Positions 10,246 to 20,449 are shown, numbered from the stretch's first letter. The stretch is 64,000 bases of DNA from Burkholderia sp. USMB20 (GCF_000949135.2 NZ_JTAN02000012.1:496001-560000); one strand, 5' to 3'. The notes: a model not told the origin generated them from the sequence alone. Program-made: numbers and translations.

Positions 10246-11254
10246 GGAGTTTCTCCACAACGAGGGCAATGAGGCGAGGATCGAGCGCGGCTTCGACGGG
10301 GACGACCCACAGCCGAGCGTCGCGCCAGGAAGCGCCCAATTTTACTGCATCCTTCTCGGTGATCAGGATCGCATCGACCGCGTCGTCGACGAACGGATTG
10401 TCGGCGAACGCGTAATGGTCGGGCAGCGCGCGCGTCGCCGGCGCGAGGCCGGCCGCACGCAGCGTCGCGAAGAAGCGTTCCGGCGCGCCGATGCCGGCCG
10501 CGGCGAGCACGCGCTCGTGCGCGAACTGCGACAGCGGGCGGCGCAGCGCCGGCTGGTCGAGGTGCCACGCGGCGCCCGGCGTGAGCGCGAGCGCATAGGT
10601 GTCGGGCCATGGCGGCAGCGCGCCGCTGTACGGATCGTTGACGAGCGTTGCGTCGCGGTGGCGCGACAGCGGCTCGCGCAGCGGCCCGGCCGGCAGCAGG
10701 AAGCCGTTGCCGCCGAGCCGGTGGTCGAACACGACGAGCTCGACCGTGCGCGCGAGGCGGTAGTGCTGGAGGCCGTCGTCGCTGACGATCACGTCGACGT
10801 CCGGGTGCGCGGCGCGCAGCGCCTGCGCGGCCGCGACGCGGTCGGGGCACACCCACACGGGCGCGCCGGTGCGGCGCGCGATCAGCAGCGGTTCGTCGCC
10901 GGCCGCGCTCGCGCGCGACGCGGGCGTGACCGCGGTGGGCGCCGTCACGTTCGCGCCGTAGCCGCGCGACACGACGCCCGGCGTGAAGCCGGCCGCGCGC
11001 AGCGCGTCGACGAGCGCGATCACGGTCGGCGTCTTGCCGGTGCCGCCGACGGTCACGTTGCCGACCACGACGACGGGCACGCCGACGTCGACCGGTTGCT
11101 TCCAGCCCTGCGCGTAGGCCGTGCGGCGCAGCGCCGCGCACAGGCCGAACACGCACGCGAACGGCGTGAGCGCCCACGCGAGGGCGCCGCGTCGCTGCCA
11201 TTCGCGCGTGAGGCGCGCTTCGAGCCGCGCGAGCGGGCCGCCGGGCGCGCTCAT
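10226..11254 (-). CDS. lpxK: Tetraacyldisaccharide 4'-kinase
   Basis: LpxK phosphorylates the 4' position of the lipid A disaccharide precursor at the inner membrane. The 342-aa protein has an N-terminal hydrophobic anchor ([21 protein letters not shown]) and the P-loop [10 protein letters not shown] near residues 67-76, then [10 protein letters not shown] and [10 protein letters not shown]. The start [12 protein letters not shown] at 11254 gives the standard length; the longer open frame upstream is not conserved-looking. It heads the cluster lpxK, Trm112-like, kdsB, adk. Confidence 0.96.
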   Translation of the reverse strand: MSAPGGPLARLEARLTREWQRRGALAWALTPFACVFGLCAALRRTAYAQGWKQPVDVGVPVVVVGNVTVGGTGKTPTVIALVDALRAAGFTPGVVSRGYGANVTAPTAVTPASRASAAGDEPLLIARRTGAPVWVCPDRVAAAQALRAAHPDVDVIVSDDGLQHYRLARTVELVVFDHRLGGNGFLLPAGPLREPLSRHRDATLVNDPYSGALPPWPDTYALALTPGAAWHLDQPALRRPLSQFAHERVLAAAGIGAPERFFATLRAAGLAPATRALPDHYAFADNPFVDDAVDAILITEKDAVKLGASWRDARLWVVPVEAALDPRLIALVVEKLRGRSPA

Positions 11255-11704
11255 CGGGCCGGGCGCGGCGCGTCGTGCGCCGCGGCGTGGGACGGATTCG
11301 TCAAGACGGATTCTCCGTGGGGCGGCGCATGCCGCTAGGGGTTCGGAAGGCGGCACTCTAGCGCGCCGCACGCGGGCGCGGCAAGCGCGGCCGGGCGACG
11401 CACCCGATGGGGCCGGAACGGAACGGGCTGTGGATAACTCTGTGAAAAACTCCCGGCCTGTCCGCGTGAAACGCCCGCCGGGCGGACATCGAATCGGCGG
11501 CAAATCAAACTGCAAGGTTTAAAAAACTATAAAAATCAATGCGTTGTGAGGAATCGTCTGGGTTTTTCCGCGGTTTTGAAGCGTTTTTGATGGACGATTG
11601 CCAGAGTGTGGACACCTTCCAAATGGTGCAGCGCGGGCGGCCGGCGCTGGACGCCGCGCGCGTGTCGGACTATCGTGTCGCCGCCAGCATTCATCCGACC
11701 GCCC
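11255..11704. other. Intergenic region between divergent lpxK and xseA
   Basis: 450 bases hold no convincing gene. A notably A/T-rich island (about 11515-11545, including runs of A) interrupts the GC-rich surroundings and is the likely promoter zone, but I could not fix individual -35/-10 boxes. Confidence 0.5.
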
Positions 11705-13087
11705 ATGCTTTCCGACTCTCCTTTTTCCGCTCCCGGCGCGACCCGCGGCGGCGACGAAGTGATTCCCGTTTCGGCGCTCAATCGCGCGATTTCGACGATG
11801 CTCGAGCGCTCGTTTCCGCTGCTGTGGATTTCGGGCGAAGTGTCGAATTTCACGCGCGCCGCGAGCGGCCACTGGTATTTCTCGATCAAGGACCAGCAGG
11901 CGCAGATGCGCTGCGTGATGTTCCGCGGTCGCGCGCAGTACGCGGAATTCACGCCGCGCGAAGGCGACCGGATCGAGGTGCGCGCGGTCGTCACGATGTA
12001 CGAGCCGCGCGGCGAAGTGCAGCTCAACGTCGAGGCCGTGCGGCGGACCGGCCAGGGGCGCCTGTACGAGGCATTCCTGCGGCTGAAGGCGCAGCTCGAG
12101 GCCGAAGGCCTGTTCGCGCCCGAGCGCAAGCGGCCGCTGCCGGCGCACCCGCGCGCGATCGGCATCGTCACGTCGCTGCAGGCCGCCGCGCTGCGCGACG
12201 TGCTGACCACGCTCGCGCGCCGCGCGCCGCACATCCCGGTGATCGTCTATCCGGCGCCCGTGCAGGGTGCGGGCTCCGCCGAGAAGCTCGTCGCGGCCGT
12301 GCAGGCGGCGAACGCGCGGCGCGAGGTCGACGTGCTGCTGGTCTGTCGCGGCGGCGGGTCGATCGAGGATCTGTGGTCGTTCAACGACGAAGCGCTCGCG
12401 CGTGCGATCGCGGCGAGCGAACTGCCGGTCGTCAGCGGCGTCGGCCACGAAACCGATTTCACGATCGCGGACTTCGCGGCCGACCTGCGCGCGCCGACGC
12501 CGACCGGCGCGGCCGAGCTCGCCAGTCCGCAGCGCGCGTTGCTGTTGCGCGAGGTGGCCGACCGGCAGCGCGCGCTTGCGCGCAGCCTGGAACGCGGGCT
12601 CGAGCAGCGTGCGCAGCAGCTCGACTGGCTCGCGCGCCGGCTCGTCAGCCCGGCCGAGCGGCTGCAGCGGCAGCGTACCCACGTCGAGCAACTGGCGGTG
12701 CGGCTCGCCTCGGCCGCGTCGCGGCCGGTGCGCGACGCGCGTGCGCGTTTCGCGCTCGCGCAATTGCGCTGGCAGCGCGCGCGGCCCGACCCGGCGCAGG
12801 CGCGTCAGGCACTCGCCGGGCTGTCGCAACGTCTCGCGGTGGCGCTGCAGCGCCGTCACGAGCGCGATACCGCGCGCGTGTCGGCCTGCGCGGCGCGGCT
12901 CGAGGTGCTGAGCCCGCAGCGCACGCTCGAGCGCGGCTACGCGGCGCTGATCGACACGCAGACCGGCCGCGCGGTGCGCGCGCCGAACGCGCTGAAACCG
13001 CAGCGCCGCCTGACCGTGCATCTCGCCGAAGGCTCGGCCGACGTATCGCTCGCCGACGTGCAGCCGCGGCTGACCGACACGATCTGA
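11705..13087 (+). CDS. xseA: Exodeoxyribonuclease VII large subunit
   Basis: XseA with XseB degrades single-stranded DNA in both directions. The 460-aa protein has the N-terminal OB-fold ([22 protein letters not shown]) and the catalytic domain with [39 protein letters not shown] and [23 protein letters not shown], then a long coiled-coil-like C-terminal region. The start [11 protein letters not shown] at 11705 is chosen by family fit; an earlier in-frame start at 11606 looks spurious. No Shine-Dalgarno is evident. xseB is not in the window. Confidence 0.95.
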   Translation: MLSDSPFSAPGATRGGDEVIPVSALNRAISTMLERSFPLLWISGEVSNFTRAASGHWYFSIKDQQAQMRCVMFRGRAQYAEFTPREGDRIEVRAVVTMYEPRGEVQLNVEAVRRTGQGRLYEAFLRLKAQLEAEGLFAPERKRPLPAHPRAIGIVTSLQAAALRDVLTTLARRAPHIPVIVYPAPVQGAGSAEKLVAAVQAANARREVDVLLVCRGGGSIEDLWSFNDEALARAIAASELPVVSGVGHETDFTIADFAADLRAPTPTGAAELASPQRALLLREVADRQRALARSLERGLEQRAQQLDWLARRLVSPAERLQRQRTHVEQLAVRLASAASRPVRDARARFALAQLRWQRARPDPAQARQALAGLSQRLAVALQRRHERDTARVSACAARLEVLSPQRTLERGYAALIDTQTGRAVRAPNALKPQRRLTVHLAEGSADVSLADVQPRLTDTI

Positions 13088-13242
13088 CGGCGGCGGCGTA
13101 AGCGGAACGAAGGTCGCGCGTCCGGCGCTCCGGATGGTCCGGCGCCCGGCGCGGGAACGGATGCTGCGCATCCGTCTTCTGGTCCTGCCGGATGAAGCGG
13201 GAACGCCGATTTTCTGCATACCGCGGATAAATGCCCGTGAGT

Positions 13243-13271
13243 TTGCGGGGATATTCGGACTCGCCTACAAT
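13243..13271 (+). promoter_or_regulatory. sodB promoter
   Basis: TTGCGG (13243-13248) and TACAAT (13266-13271) are separated by 17 bases, 56 bases upstream of the sodB ATG. Confidence 0.7.
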
Positions 13272-13327
13272 CGGACGCTCGGCAGCATTCAACACAGCCT
13301 CCCTACATACTCAACGAAGGAATCGCC

Positions 13328-13906
13328 ATGGCTCATACGCTCCCGCCGCTCCCGTACGCTGAAGACGCACTCGCGCCGACCATCTCGAAAGAGACGATCG
13401 AGTACCACTACGGCAAGCATCATCAGGCTTATGTGACGAACCTGAACAATCTGATCCCGGGCACGGAATTCGAAAACCTGTCGCTGGAAGAGATCGTGAA
13501 GAAGTCGTCGGGCGGCATCTTCAACAACGCCGCGCAAATCTGGAACCACACGTTCTTCTGGAACAGCCTGTCGCCGAACGGCGGCGGCGCACCGTCGGGC
13601 GCGCTGGGCGACGCGATCAACGCGAAGTGGGGTTCGTACGACGCGTTCAAGGAAGCGTTCACGAAGGCCGCAGTCGGCACGTTCGGTTCGGGCTGGGCAT
13701 GGCTCGTGAAGAAGGCCGACGGTTCGCTCGACATCGTGTCGACGAGCAACGCCGCCACGCCGCTGACGACGGCCGACAAGCCGCTGCTGACGATCGACGT
13801 GTGGGAACACGCGTACTACATCGACTACCGCAACGCACGTCCGAAGTTCGTCGAAGCGTTCTGGAACATCGTGAACTGGGACTTCGCAGCGAAGAACTTC
13901 GCGTAA
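13328..13906 (+). CDS. sodB: Superoxide dismutase [Fe]
   Basis: A 192-aa iron-type superoxide dismutase, converting superoxide to hydrogen peroxide and oxygen. Metal ligands are visible: His in EYHYGKHH (about residue 27), His in NHTFFW (about 74), and Asp and His in [11 protein letters not shown] (about 157 and 161). The [16 protein letters not shown] segment with its Gln is typical of Fe enzymes. There is no signal peptide, so it is cytoplasmic. GAAGGA precedes the ATG, and the gene has its own promoter and terminator. Confidence 0.97.
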   Translation: MAHTLPPLPYAEDALAPTISKETIEYHYGKHHQAYVTNLNNLIPGTEFENLSLEEIVKKSSGGIFNNAAQIWNHTFFWNSLSPNGGGAPSGALGDAINAKWGSYDAFKEAFTKAAVGTFGSGWAWLVKKADGSLDIVSTSNAATPLTTADKPLLTIDVWEHAYYIDYRNARPKFVEAFWNIVNWDFAAKNFA

Positions 13907-13950
13907 GTCCATGCGTACTGCGCGCCGTTGCGGCGCGCGGCACCCGAAGA

Positions 13951-13976
13951 AAAGCCCTCGTCACGAGGGCTTTTTT
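13951..13976 (+). terminator. sodB terminator
   Basis: AAAGCCCTCG / CGAGGGCTTT with loop TCA is followed by a T-tract. Confidence 0.9.
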
Positions 13977-14016
13977 GTTTTTGTCGGGCGGGAATCGATG
14001 CGTGGCACTTGCCGGA

Positions 14017-15324
14017 TCACGCGAGCGTCGTCGCCAACCAGCCGAGCGCCGCGCTCGCGATCACGACGGCCCACGGCGGCACCCGCCAGAACACGAGCGC
14101 GACGAACGCGACGAGCGCCGCCGCGAAGTCGCGCGGCGACACGATCGTCTCGCTCCACACCGGGTGATACAGCGCGGCGAGCAGCAGCCCGACCACCGCC
14201 GCGTTCACGCCCGCGAGCGCGGCCTGCATGCGCGTGCTGCGGCGCAGGCGTTCCCAGAACGGCGCGGTGCCCGCGACGAGCAGGAACGACGGCGCGAAGA
14301 TCGACACGAGCGCGATCGTCGCGCCGAGCCAGCCGTTCGGCGCGTCGCGCAGCGACGCACCGAGGAACGCCGAGAACGTGAAGAGCGGCCCCGGCACGGC
14401 CTGCGCGACACCGTAGCCGGCGAGGAACGCCGAATCGCCGACCCAGCCCGGCGCGACGACGGCCGCCTGCAGCAGCGGCAGCACGACGTGCCCGCCGCCG
14501 AACACCAGCGCGCCGGTGCGAAAGAATGCGTCGGCCACCGCGACGGGGTGCGAATGCAGCGCGCCCGCCGCGAACGGCAACGCGACGAGCAATGCGGCGA
14601 ACAGCACGAGCCACAGCGCACCCGCGCGATGCGACACGTGCAGCGGCAGCGGATCGTGCGCGCCGCGCTCGGGCTGCGGCAACAGTACCAAGCCGGCCGC
14701 GCCGGCGGCGACGATCACGGCCACCTGCAGCCATGGGGCCGGCACGAGCAGCGCGAGGCAGGCCGCGACCGCCATCAGCGTGGCGCGGCGCGCATCCGGG
14801 CACAGCGTGCGCGCCATGCCCCACACCGCCTGCGCGATCACCGCGACCGACACGATCCGCAGCCCGTGCAGCGCGCCGGCCGCGACCGGCATGCCCGCTG
14901 CGTGCATGCCGAGTGCGAACAGCATCATCAGCAACGCCGACGGCAGCGTGAAGCCGAGCCACGCGGCGAACATTCCTGCATAACCCGCGCGCGACAGGCC
15001 GATCGCCATCCCGACCTGGCTGCTCGCCGGCCCCGGCAGGAACTGGCACAGGCCGACGAGATCGGCATACGCGCGTTCGGTCAGCCAGCCGCGCCGCGTG
15101 ACGAACGCGTCGCGGAAGTAGCCGAGATGCGCGACGGGCCCGCCGAACGACGTGAGGCCGAGCCGCAGGAACGCGACGAAGACAGGCCACGCGTGGCGGG
15201 AAGGGGCGGTAAGGGTGGACGTGTTCAAGCGCGTGTGCGGGGAGAAGGACGAACGAGCCGCCACGATAGCGCGAAGCGATGACGGCGGGAATGCGGCGTT
15301 GCGGCGATCGCTCGATGGCGTCAC
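14017..15324 (-). CDS. chrA: Chromate transporter, two-domain CHR family
   Basis: A ~435-aa inner-membrane protein of the CHR family, which exports chromate (or related oxyanions) driven by the proton motive force. Two homologous halves are visible, each starting with a family motif: FLRLGLTSFGGPVAHLGYF near the N-terminus and FFRTGALVFGGGHVVLPLLQ in the middle. About ten hydrophobic segments follow. The start is uncertain; the first ~45 residues before HAWPVFVAFLRLG are polar and no ribosome site is clear, so the true protein may be shorter. A Crp/Fnr regulator lies 45 bases upstream on the same strand. Confidence 0.9.
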   Translation of the reverse strand: MTPSSDRRNAAFPPSSLRAIVAARSSFSPHTRLNTSTLTAPSRHAWPVFVAFLRLGLTSFGGPVAHLGYFRDAFVTRRGWLTERAYADLVGLCQFLPGPASSQVGMAIGLSRAGYAGMFAAWLGFTLPSALLMMLFALGMHAAGMPVAAGALHGLRIVSVAVIAQAVWGMARTLCPDARRATLMAVAACLALLVPAPWLQVAVIVAAGAAGLVLLPQPERGAHDPLPLHVSHRAGALWLVLFAALLVALPFAAGALHSHPVAVADAFFRTGALVFGGGHVVLPLLQAAVVAPGWVGDSAFLAGYGVAQAVPGPLFTFSAFLGASLRDAPNGWLGATIALVSIFAPSFLLVAGTAPFWERLRRSTRMQAALAGVNAAVVGLLLAALYHPVWSETIVSPRDFAAALVAFVALVFWRVPPWAVVIASAALGWLATTLA

Positions 15325-15369
15325 GACGGGCGCGTCAGGACGGAGGCGGCGCGTCGTCAGTGCGTGCCG

Positions 15370-16083
15370 TCAGTGAGTGCCGTCAGGCAGCCCGCTCGCC
15401 CGGCGCAGCGCATCGACGTCGACGAGTTCGATCTCGCCGACATGCAGCCGCACGACGCCGTCGGCCTGCAGCGCCTTCAGCAGCTGGTTGGTGGTCTGCC
15501 GTGTGAGCGACAGCATCGCCGCGAGCTTTTCCTGCGACAGCCGGATGCGCGTGCGGCCGGCGCTGATCCCGCCGTAGCCGTCGGCGATCATCAGCAGCCG
15601 TGCGGCAAGCCGCTGCGCGGCCGGCATCACGCTCATCGATTCGACGGTCAGGAAGCTCAGCCGGAGCTTTTGCGCCATCAGCAGCGCGAACTGCCGCCAG
15701 TATTGCGGCGTCGTGTCGAGAATCGCGAGCAGCGCGCGCTGCGGGACGTGCAGCAGGAGCGTGTCGTCGAGCGCGATCGCGTCGTGCGTGCGCGGCTGGC
15801 CGTCGAACAGCGCGATCTCGCCGAACCACGTGACGGGTTCGGCGACCGTCAGCAGCGCTTCCTTGCCCTGCGGATCGACCGCGCCTATGGTGAGGGCGCC
15901 GGCCAGCACCGCATACAGCCCGCATGGCGGGTCGCCGCGGCGGAACAGCGCGTGGCCGGCCGGCAGGTGCCGCAACGCGGCGCGGGCGAGCAGGTCGTCG
16001 CGCAATGCCCGCGGCAGCGCGGCGAACCACGGGTGCGCTTCGATCTGCGGCAGGTACGGGGCGAGCGGCGAGGGCATGGGCAC
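15370..16083 (-). CDS. Crp/Fnr-family transcriptional regulator
   Basis: A 237-aa regulator with an N-terminal cyclic-nucleotide-binding-like beta-barrel (residues about 30-145, LFRRGDPPCGLYAVLAGAL, WFGEIALFDGQPRTHDA) and a C-terminal winged helix (LSQEKLAAMLSLTRQTTNQLLKAL, residues about 183-206). The cAMP phosphate-binding RxS pattern is only partly recognisable (PRTHDA), and the FNR iron-sulfur cysteines are missing, so the ligand is unknown. It sits just upstream of chrA on the same strand and may control it. An internal ATG six bases further in (16077) is equally possible as start. Confidence 0.9.
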   Translation of the reverse strand: MPMPSPLAPYLPQIEAHPWFAALPRALRDDLLARAALRHLPAGHALFRRGDPPCGLYAVLAGALTIGAVDPQGKEALLTVAEPVTWFGEIALFDGQPRTHDAIALDDTLLLHVPQRALLAILDTTPQYWRQFALLMAQKLRLSFLTVESMSVMPAAQRLAARLLMIADGYGGISAGRTRIRLSQEKLAAMLSLTRQTTNQLLKALQADGVVRLHVGEIELVDVDALRRASGLPDGTH

Positions 16084-16158
16084 GCGATGTCGGGTAGCTG
16101 ACAGAGGTTCCTGGGCGTGACGCGCATCATAGCGCCCAATGATCGTTCAGGAGACGCC

Positions 16159-16683
16159 ATGAAGACGCTCGAAGACCACCTTTCCCAGTATGCGGCCTAC
16201 CATCGCGACGCACGCAACATCGCGACGCATCTGGTCGGCATTCCGATGATCGTGTTCGCGGTCGAGGTGCTGCTGTCGCGGCCGGCGCTCGGTACGCTGG
16301 CCGGTGTCGCGCTGTCGCCGGCGCTGCTGCTCGCGGTGGCGTTCGCGGTGTTCTACCTGCGCCTCGACCTGCGCTTCGGGGCGGTCATGACCGCGCTGTT
16401 CGCGCTCGGCCTGTGGGCCGCGCAGACGCTCGCGCTGCTGCCGACCGCGCAATGGCTCGGGATCGGCATCGGCGCGTTCGTGGTCGGCTGGATCGTGCAG
16501 TTCGTCGGGCACTGGTTCGAGGGGCGCAAGCCCGCGTTCGTCGACGACCTGGTCGGGCTGATGGTCGGGCCGCTGTTCGTCGTCGCCGAAGTCGCGTTTT
16601 TCGCGGGCCTGCGCGGCGACGTGCGCCGCGAGGTCGAGCGGCGCGCGGGGCCCGTGCACGGCGGCGCGCATTCGCATGTCTGA
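16159..16683 (+). CDS. Mpo1-like (DUF962) family membrane protein
   Basis: A 174-aa membrane protein. Yeast Mpo1 of this family is an Fe(II) dioxygenase that alpha-oxidises 2-hydroxy fatty acids; bacterial function is inferred from it. Histidines typical of the family appear in YHRDARNIATHLVGIPM (residues about 14-30) and QFVGHWFEGRKPAF (about 115-128). About four hydrophobic helices lie between and after. CAGGAGAC directly precedes the ATG at 16159, deciding the start. It is divergent from the Crp/Fnr gene and followed by a methyltransferase. Confidence 0.88.
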   Translation: MKTLEDHLSQYAAYHRDARNIATHLVGIPMIVFAVEVLLSRPALGTLAGVALSPALLLAVAFAVFYLRLDLRFGAVMTALFALGLWAAQTLALLPTAQWLGIGIGAFVVGWIVQFVGHWFEGRKPAFVDDLVGLMVGPLFVVAEVAFFAGLRGDVRREVERRAGPVHGGAHSHV

Positions 16684-16923
16684 CGCGTCGGCCGCGTCGG
16701 CCTGCGGGTTCGGCGCGGACGCGGTCGGCTGCGCCCTCGGCGGCCGGTTCGCGGCGGCATCGCGGCCGGCCCTGGCGCGGCGATGCGCCGTGGGCCGAAC
16801 TGACCGCGCCGGCGACCTGCGAGCGGCGCGGGGCCGCGCGTCGCCCGCCATCCCACGCGCGACGCGCAACGGCTAAGATGCGGGGTGCGTCGCACGACAG
16901 GACGCGTACGCGGAGCAATCGCC

Positions 16924-17538
16924 ATGGTGGATCGCCCGACTCTCGATGCCTACGAAGCCCATGCCGCGCAATACGCGCAGGACTGGCTCGACCAGGCCGC
17001 CCCCGACGACATGTATGCGCTGCTCGAGCAATATTTCTCGCCCGGGCCGACGGCCGACGTCGGCTGCGGTGCGGGACGCGACACCGCGTGGCTCGCTTCG
17101 CGCGGATTCGACGTGCGCGGCTACGATGCGAGCGCCGCGCTGCTTGCCGAGGCGCGCTTGCGCCATCCGTCGCTGACCTTCGAGCTGGCTGCGCTGCCGG
17201 CGCTCGCCGGCGTGCCGGCCGGCGCGTTTCGAAACGTGTTGTGCGAGACGGTCGTCATGCACCTCGAACAGGCGGATGCTGCAGCGGCGGCGGCGCGGCT
17301 GGCCGCGCTGCTGATGCCCGGCGGCACGCTGTACCTGAGCTGGCGGGTGGCCGGCAACGGCGCGCTGCGCGACGAGCGCGGCCGCTTGTATACGCCGCTC
17401 GATTCGGCGCGCATGCACGCGGCGCTCGGCGCCGGCATGCACGTGATCGACGAGCACGAGGTGGTCAGCGCGTCGTCCGGCAAGCGCGTGCACCGGCTGA
17501 TCGCGCGCCGCGCCAACGCCCTCGACGGCGCCGCGTGA
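16924..17538 (+). CDS. Class I SAM-dependent methyltransferase
   Basis: A 204-aa methyltransferase. The SAM-binding motif I is ADVGCGAGRDTAWLASRGFDVRGYDAS (about residues 43-69, reading from the ATG at 16924), and motif III-like LLMPGGTLYLSWR follows. The substrate is not evident; the fold resembles the methyltransferase-25/11 group acting on small molecules. GGAG lies 8 bases before the ATG; a GTG at 16885 is possible but lacks such a site. It converges on the EAL-domain gene with only 16 bases between the stops. Confidence 0.87.
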   Translation: MVDRPTLDAYEAHAAQYAQDWLDQAAPDDMYALLEQYFSPGPTADVGCGAGRDTAWLASRGFDVRGYDASAALLAEARLRHPSLTFELAALPALAGVPAGAFRNVLCETVVMHLEQADAAAAAARLAALLMPGGTLYLSWRVAGNGALRDERGRLYTPLDSARMHAALGAGMHVIDEHEVVSASSGKRVHRLIARRANALDGAA

Positions 17539-17554
17539 GCGCGGCCGCGCGAAC

Positions 17555-18829
17555 TCATTCGCGGCTGAGTGCCGCTTCCCAGTTGATGTCGACGCACAGC
17601 ACCTGCATGCCGGTCGCGGCCGGCGCGGCGATCGATGCGGTCACGCACAGGTGCGCTTCGTTGATCGACAGGTACGGCGGCGTCAGATGCACGCGGCCGG
17701 GCGCGCGCATCGCGTGGATGAAGTAGGGGCGGCGCTCCCAGCTCGCGCCTTCCGAATGCAGCAGCGGCCGGAAGCGCTTTGCCCGCTGCGAGACGCTGCC
17801 GCGCGCGAGCACGTTGTCGCCGATCTGGCGGCCCGATGCATCGAGCAGGAAGCAGCGCGCGGTTTCCGGCAACCCGAGCACGGCGCCGGCCGCGTCGATC
17901 AGCGATTCGCCCGCGACGAGCTTCCGGCTGGCTTCCTCCAGCGCGGCGACATACGGCGCGAGGCGTTCGGCCTGCGTGCGCTCGCGTTGCGCGACGCGCA
18001 GCCGCAACGCGGCCGACAGCGTATCCATGCAGCCTGCGGCGGCCTGCGGTTGCACGGGGTCGACGCTCGGCCCCGCGAAGTACTGTCCCTGCACGAAATC
18101 GACGTCGCATTCGAGCGCGATCATCGCGTCGCGCTCGGTCGAGAGCCCGCCCATCAGCACGAGCTGGCCGGATTCGTGCAGCAGCGACACGAGCCCGGGC
18201 AGTACGCGTTCGAGATGCGAGTGTTCGCTCGCCTGCGCGAGGATCCCGCGGTCGAGCGTGACGATGTCGGGGTGCAGGTGCCACACGCGGTCGATGTTCG
18301 AATGTTTCGCGCCGAAGCCGCCGAGCGCGATCAGGAAGCCGGCCTTGCGCAGCCCGTCGACGATCGCCGCATAGCGCGGCGTCTCGCCGCCCGCCTGCTC
18401 GGGCACCTCGAGCACCACGCGATGCGGCGGCAGGCCGAGCGCCTTCAGGTTGGCGAGCAGCGCGTCGCCGTAGACGGTGTCCATCAGTGCCGCCGGGTGC
18501 AGGCTCAGGAAGAGCCATTCGTCGTGGCTGTCGAACGCGTGGAAGTTGCCGAGATGCAGCGATTCGGCGAGCCGGCCGAGCTCGAGCAGGTCGCCGCGCC
18601 GCGCCGCCTGCGTGAACACCTCGTGCGACGCGACCTGGCGGCTGTCCTCGTCGTGCGCGCGCAGCGACGCGTGATAGCCGATCGCGCGGCGGTGCGACAC
18701 CGAGAAAACGGGCTGGAACACGCTGAACACGGTGTATGCGCCGTACAGCACGGTGCGCCGCTTCCCGTCGTCGCCGGCGACGGGGCGGGGCGGCTGGAAG
18801 CCGGGTGGATCGATGTCGATCATGCTCAT
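17555..18829 (-). CDS. Degenerate EAL-domain protein with C-terminal sensor-like domain
   Basis: A 424-aa cytoplasmic protein. Residues about 35-265 align with EAL (c-di-GMP phosphodiesterase) domains, but key catalytic residues are lost: the EAL triplet is HAS (53-55), the conserved Asn is Ser (109), the DDFG motif is GGFG (170-173), and the catalytic lysine before DR is Thr (191). It is therefore probably catalytically dead. Residues ~280-424 resemble the YkuI_C domain that accompanies some EAL proteins. It may act as a c-di-GMP binder or protein-interaction module. Two in-frame ATGs lie at the start (18829 and 18823). Confidence 0.85.
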   Translation of the reverse strand: MSMIDIDPPGFQPPRPVAGDDGKRRTVLYGAYTVFSVFQPVFSVSHRRAIGYHASLRAHDEDSRQVASHEVFTQAARRGDLLELGRLAESLHLGNFHAFDSHDEWLFLSLHPAALMDTVYGDALLANLKALGLPPHRVVLEVPEQAGGETPRYAAIVDGLRKAGFLIALGGFGAKHSNIDRVWHLHPDIVTLDRGILAQASEHSHLERVLPGLVSLLHESGQLVLMGGLSTERDAMIALECDVDFVQGQYFAGPSVDPVQPQAAAGCMDTLSAALRLRVAQRERTQAERLAPYVAALEEASRKLVAGESLIDAAGAVLGLPETARCFLLDASGRQIGDNVLARGSVSQRAKRFRPLLHSEGASWERRPYFIHAMRAPGRVHLTPPYLSINEAHLCVTASIAAPAATGMQVLCVDINWEAALSRE

Positions 18830-19009
18830 GATGTCGGCCGAAGGAAGACTGCCAGTTTACCTACAGAATAGGCGAGCAAGAAGCATGCACGGCATCGTGC
18901 CCCGTGCGGCGGGCCGTCGCGGCCGGCAGGGCGCGCGCGGTGCAGCCGTGCTGCACCGACATGGTGCGCGGCGCGCCGCCGTGGCGATTGCGGCGGCGCG
19001 CGCCGTGCG

Positions 19010-20449
19010 TCACGCGCGTTCGGACGGATCGGTCTTGTGCTGCGTGCCCCCGCGGATGTCGGGCGCGAGTTGCGCGAAGATCCACGCGGACGCGGCCGTG
19101 ATGATCCCGACACAGATGAAGGTCGCATGGAACGCGGGCAGCGTGTTGCTCGGCGTCACCGTGCGCAGCATCCCGGTGAAGGTGGCCAGCAGCGCGCCCG
19201 CGACCGTGACACCGAGGCTCATCGACAGCATCTGCACGAGCGAGAACAGGCTGTTGCCGCTGCTCGCGCCGCCGGTGCCGAGATCCTTCAGCGTCAGCGT
19301 GTTCATCGCGGTGAACTGCATCGAGTTGAAGCCGCCGAACAGCGCGAGATGGACGACCTTCACCCACACCGGCACCGTGTCGCGCATCAGCGCGAAGCTC
19401 GCCATCATCACCCCGACCATGATCGTGTTCGCGAGCAGCACCTTGCGGTAGCCGTGCTGCGTGATCAGGCGCGTGATGATCCGTTTCGAGAACATCCCGG
19501 CCGCCGCGACCGGCAGCATCATCAGCCCGGCCTCGAATGCCGAATAGCCCAGGCTCACCTGCAGCAGCAGCGGGATCAGGTACGGCATCGCGCCGCTGCC
19601 GATCCGCGCGAACAGGTTGCCGAGCAGGCCGACGCTGAACGTATGGATCTTGAACAGCTCGAGCGAGAAGATCGGCTGCGGCGCGCGCACCGCGTACAGC
19701 CCGTACGCGACGAAGCACGCGAGGCTCAGGATCAGCAGCACGAGCACGGCCGCGTGCTGCATCCCGAGATCGGCGAGCCCGTCGAGCGACAGCGAGATCG
19801 CGACCATCCCGATCGTCAGCAGCAGATAGCCCTTCAGGTCGAAGCGGCCGACGGCCGGGTTGCGCGCGTCGGGCATCGAGTAGAAGGTCGCGACGCAGCC
19901 GGCGACGCCCACCGGCACGTTGATCAGGAAGATCCAGTGCCACGACGCGATCTTCACGAGCCAGCCGCCGAGCGTCGGCCCGATCAGCGGCCCGATCAGC
20001 CCGGGAACCGCGACGAACGACAGTGCTGGCAGGTAGCGTTCGGCCGGGAAAGTGCGCAGCACGGCCAGCCGCCCGACCGGCAGCAGCATCGCGCCGCCCA
20101 CCCCCTGCACGACGCGGAACACGACGAGCTGCGACAGCGTATGCGCGTTCGCGCACAGCAGCGAACCGAGCGAGAACACCAGGATCGCGCTGAAGAACAC
20201 GCGCCGCGTGCCGAACGTGTCCGCGAGCCAGCCCGAGACGGGAATCATCACCGCCATCGTCAGCGAGTAGGCGATCACGACCGACTGCATCCGCAGCGGC
20301 GATTCGCCGAGACTCACTGCCATCGACGGCAGCGCCGTGTTGACGATCGTCGCATCGAGCGTCTGCATGAAGAAGCCCGTCGCAACGAGCCAGAGCATTA
20401 TGGTGAGGTTCTTTTCGCCGGGAGCGGCGGCGGGCGGGCGTTGGAACAT
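19010..20449 (-). CDS. MFS transporter of the DHA2 (EmrB/QacA) family
   Basis: A 479-aa inner-membrane drug/proton antiporter-like protein with about 14 hydrophobic segments. Family signatures: LDATIVNTALPSMA in the first helix region, GWLADTFGTRRVFF (motif A) after helix 2, RVVQGVGGAMLLP (motif B) and GPLIGPTLGGWLV (motif C). It resembles the putative multidrug exporter MdtD. No membrane-fusion or outer-membrane partner is adjacent, so it likely works alone. The start MFQRPPAAAP at 20449 is chosen as the first Met close to the transporter core. The substrate is not predictable. Confidence 0.9.
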   Translation of the reverse strand: MFQRPPAAAPGEKNLTIMLWLVATGFFMQTLDATIVNTALPSMAVSLGESPLRMQSVVIAYSLTMAVMIPVSGWLADTFGTRRVFFSAILVFSLGSLLCANAHTLSQLVVFRVVQGVGGAMLLPVGRLAVLRTFPAERYLPALSFVAVPGLIGPLIGPTLGGWLVKIASWHWIFLINVPVGVAGCVATFYSMPDARNPAVGRFDLKGYLLLTIGMVAISLSLDGLADLGMQHAAVLVLLILSLACFVAYGLYAVRAPQPIFSLELFKIHTFSVGLLGNLFARIGSGAMPYLIPLLLQVSLGYSAFEAGLMMLPVAAAGMFSKRIITRLITQHGYRKVLLANTIMVGVMMASFALMRDTVPVWVKVVHLALFGGFNSMQFTAMNTLTLKDLGTGGASSGNSLFSLVQMLSMSLGVTVAGALLATFTGMLRTVTPSNTLPAFHATFICVGIITAASAWIFAQLAPDIRGGTQHKTDPSERA

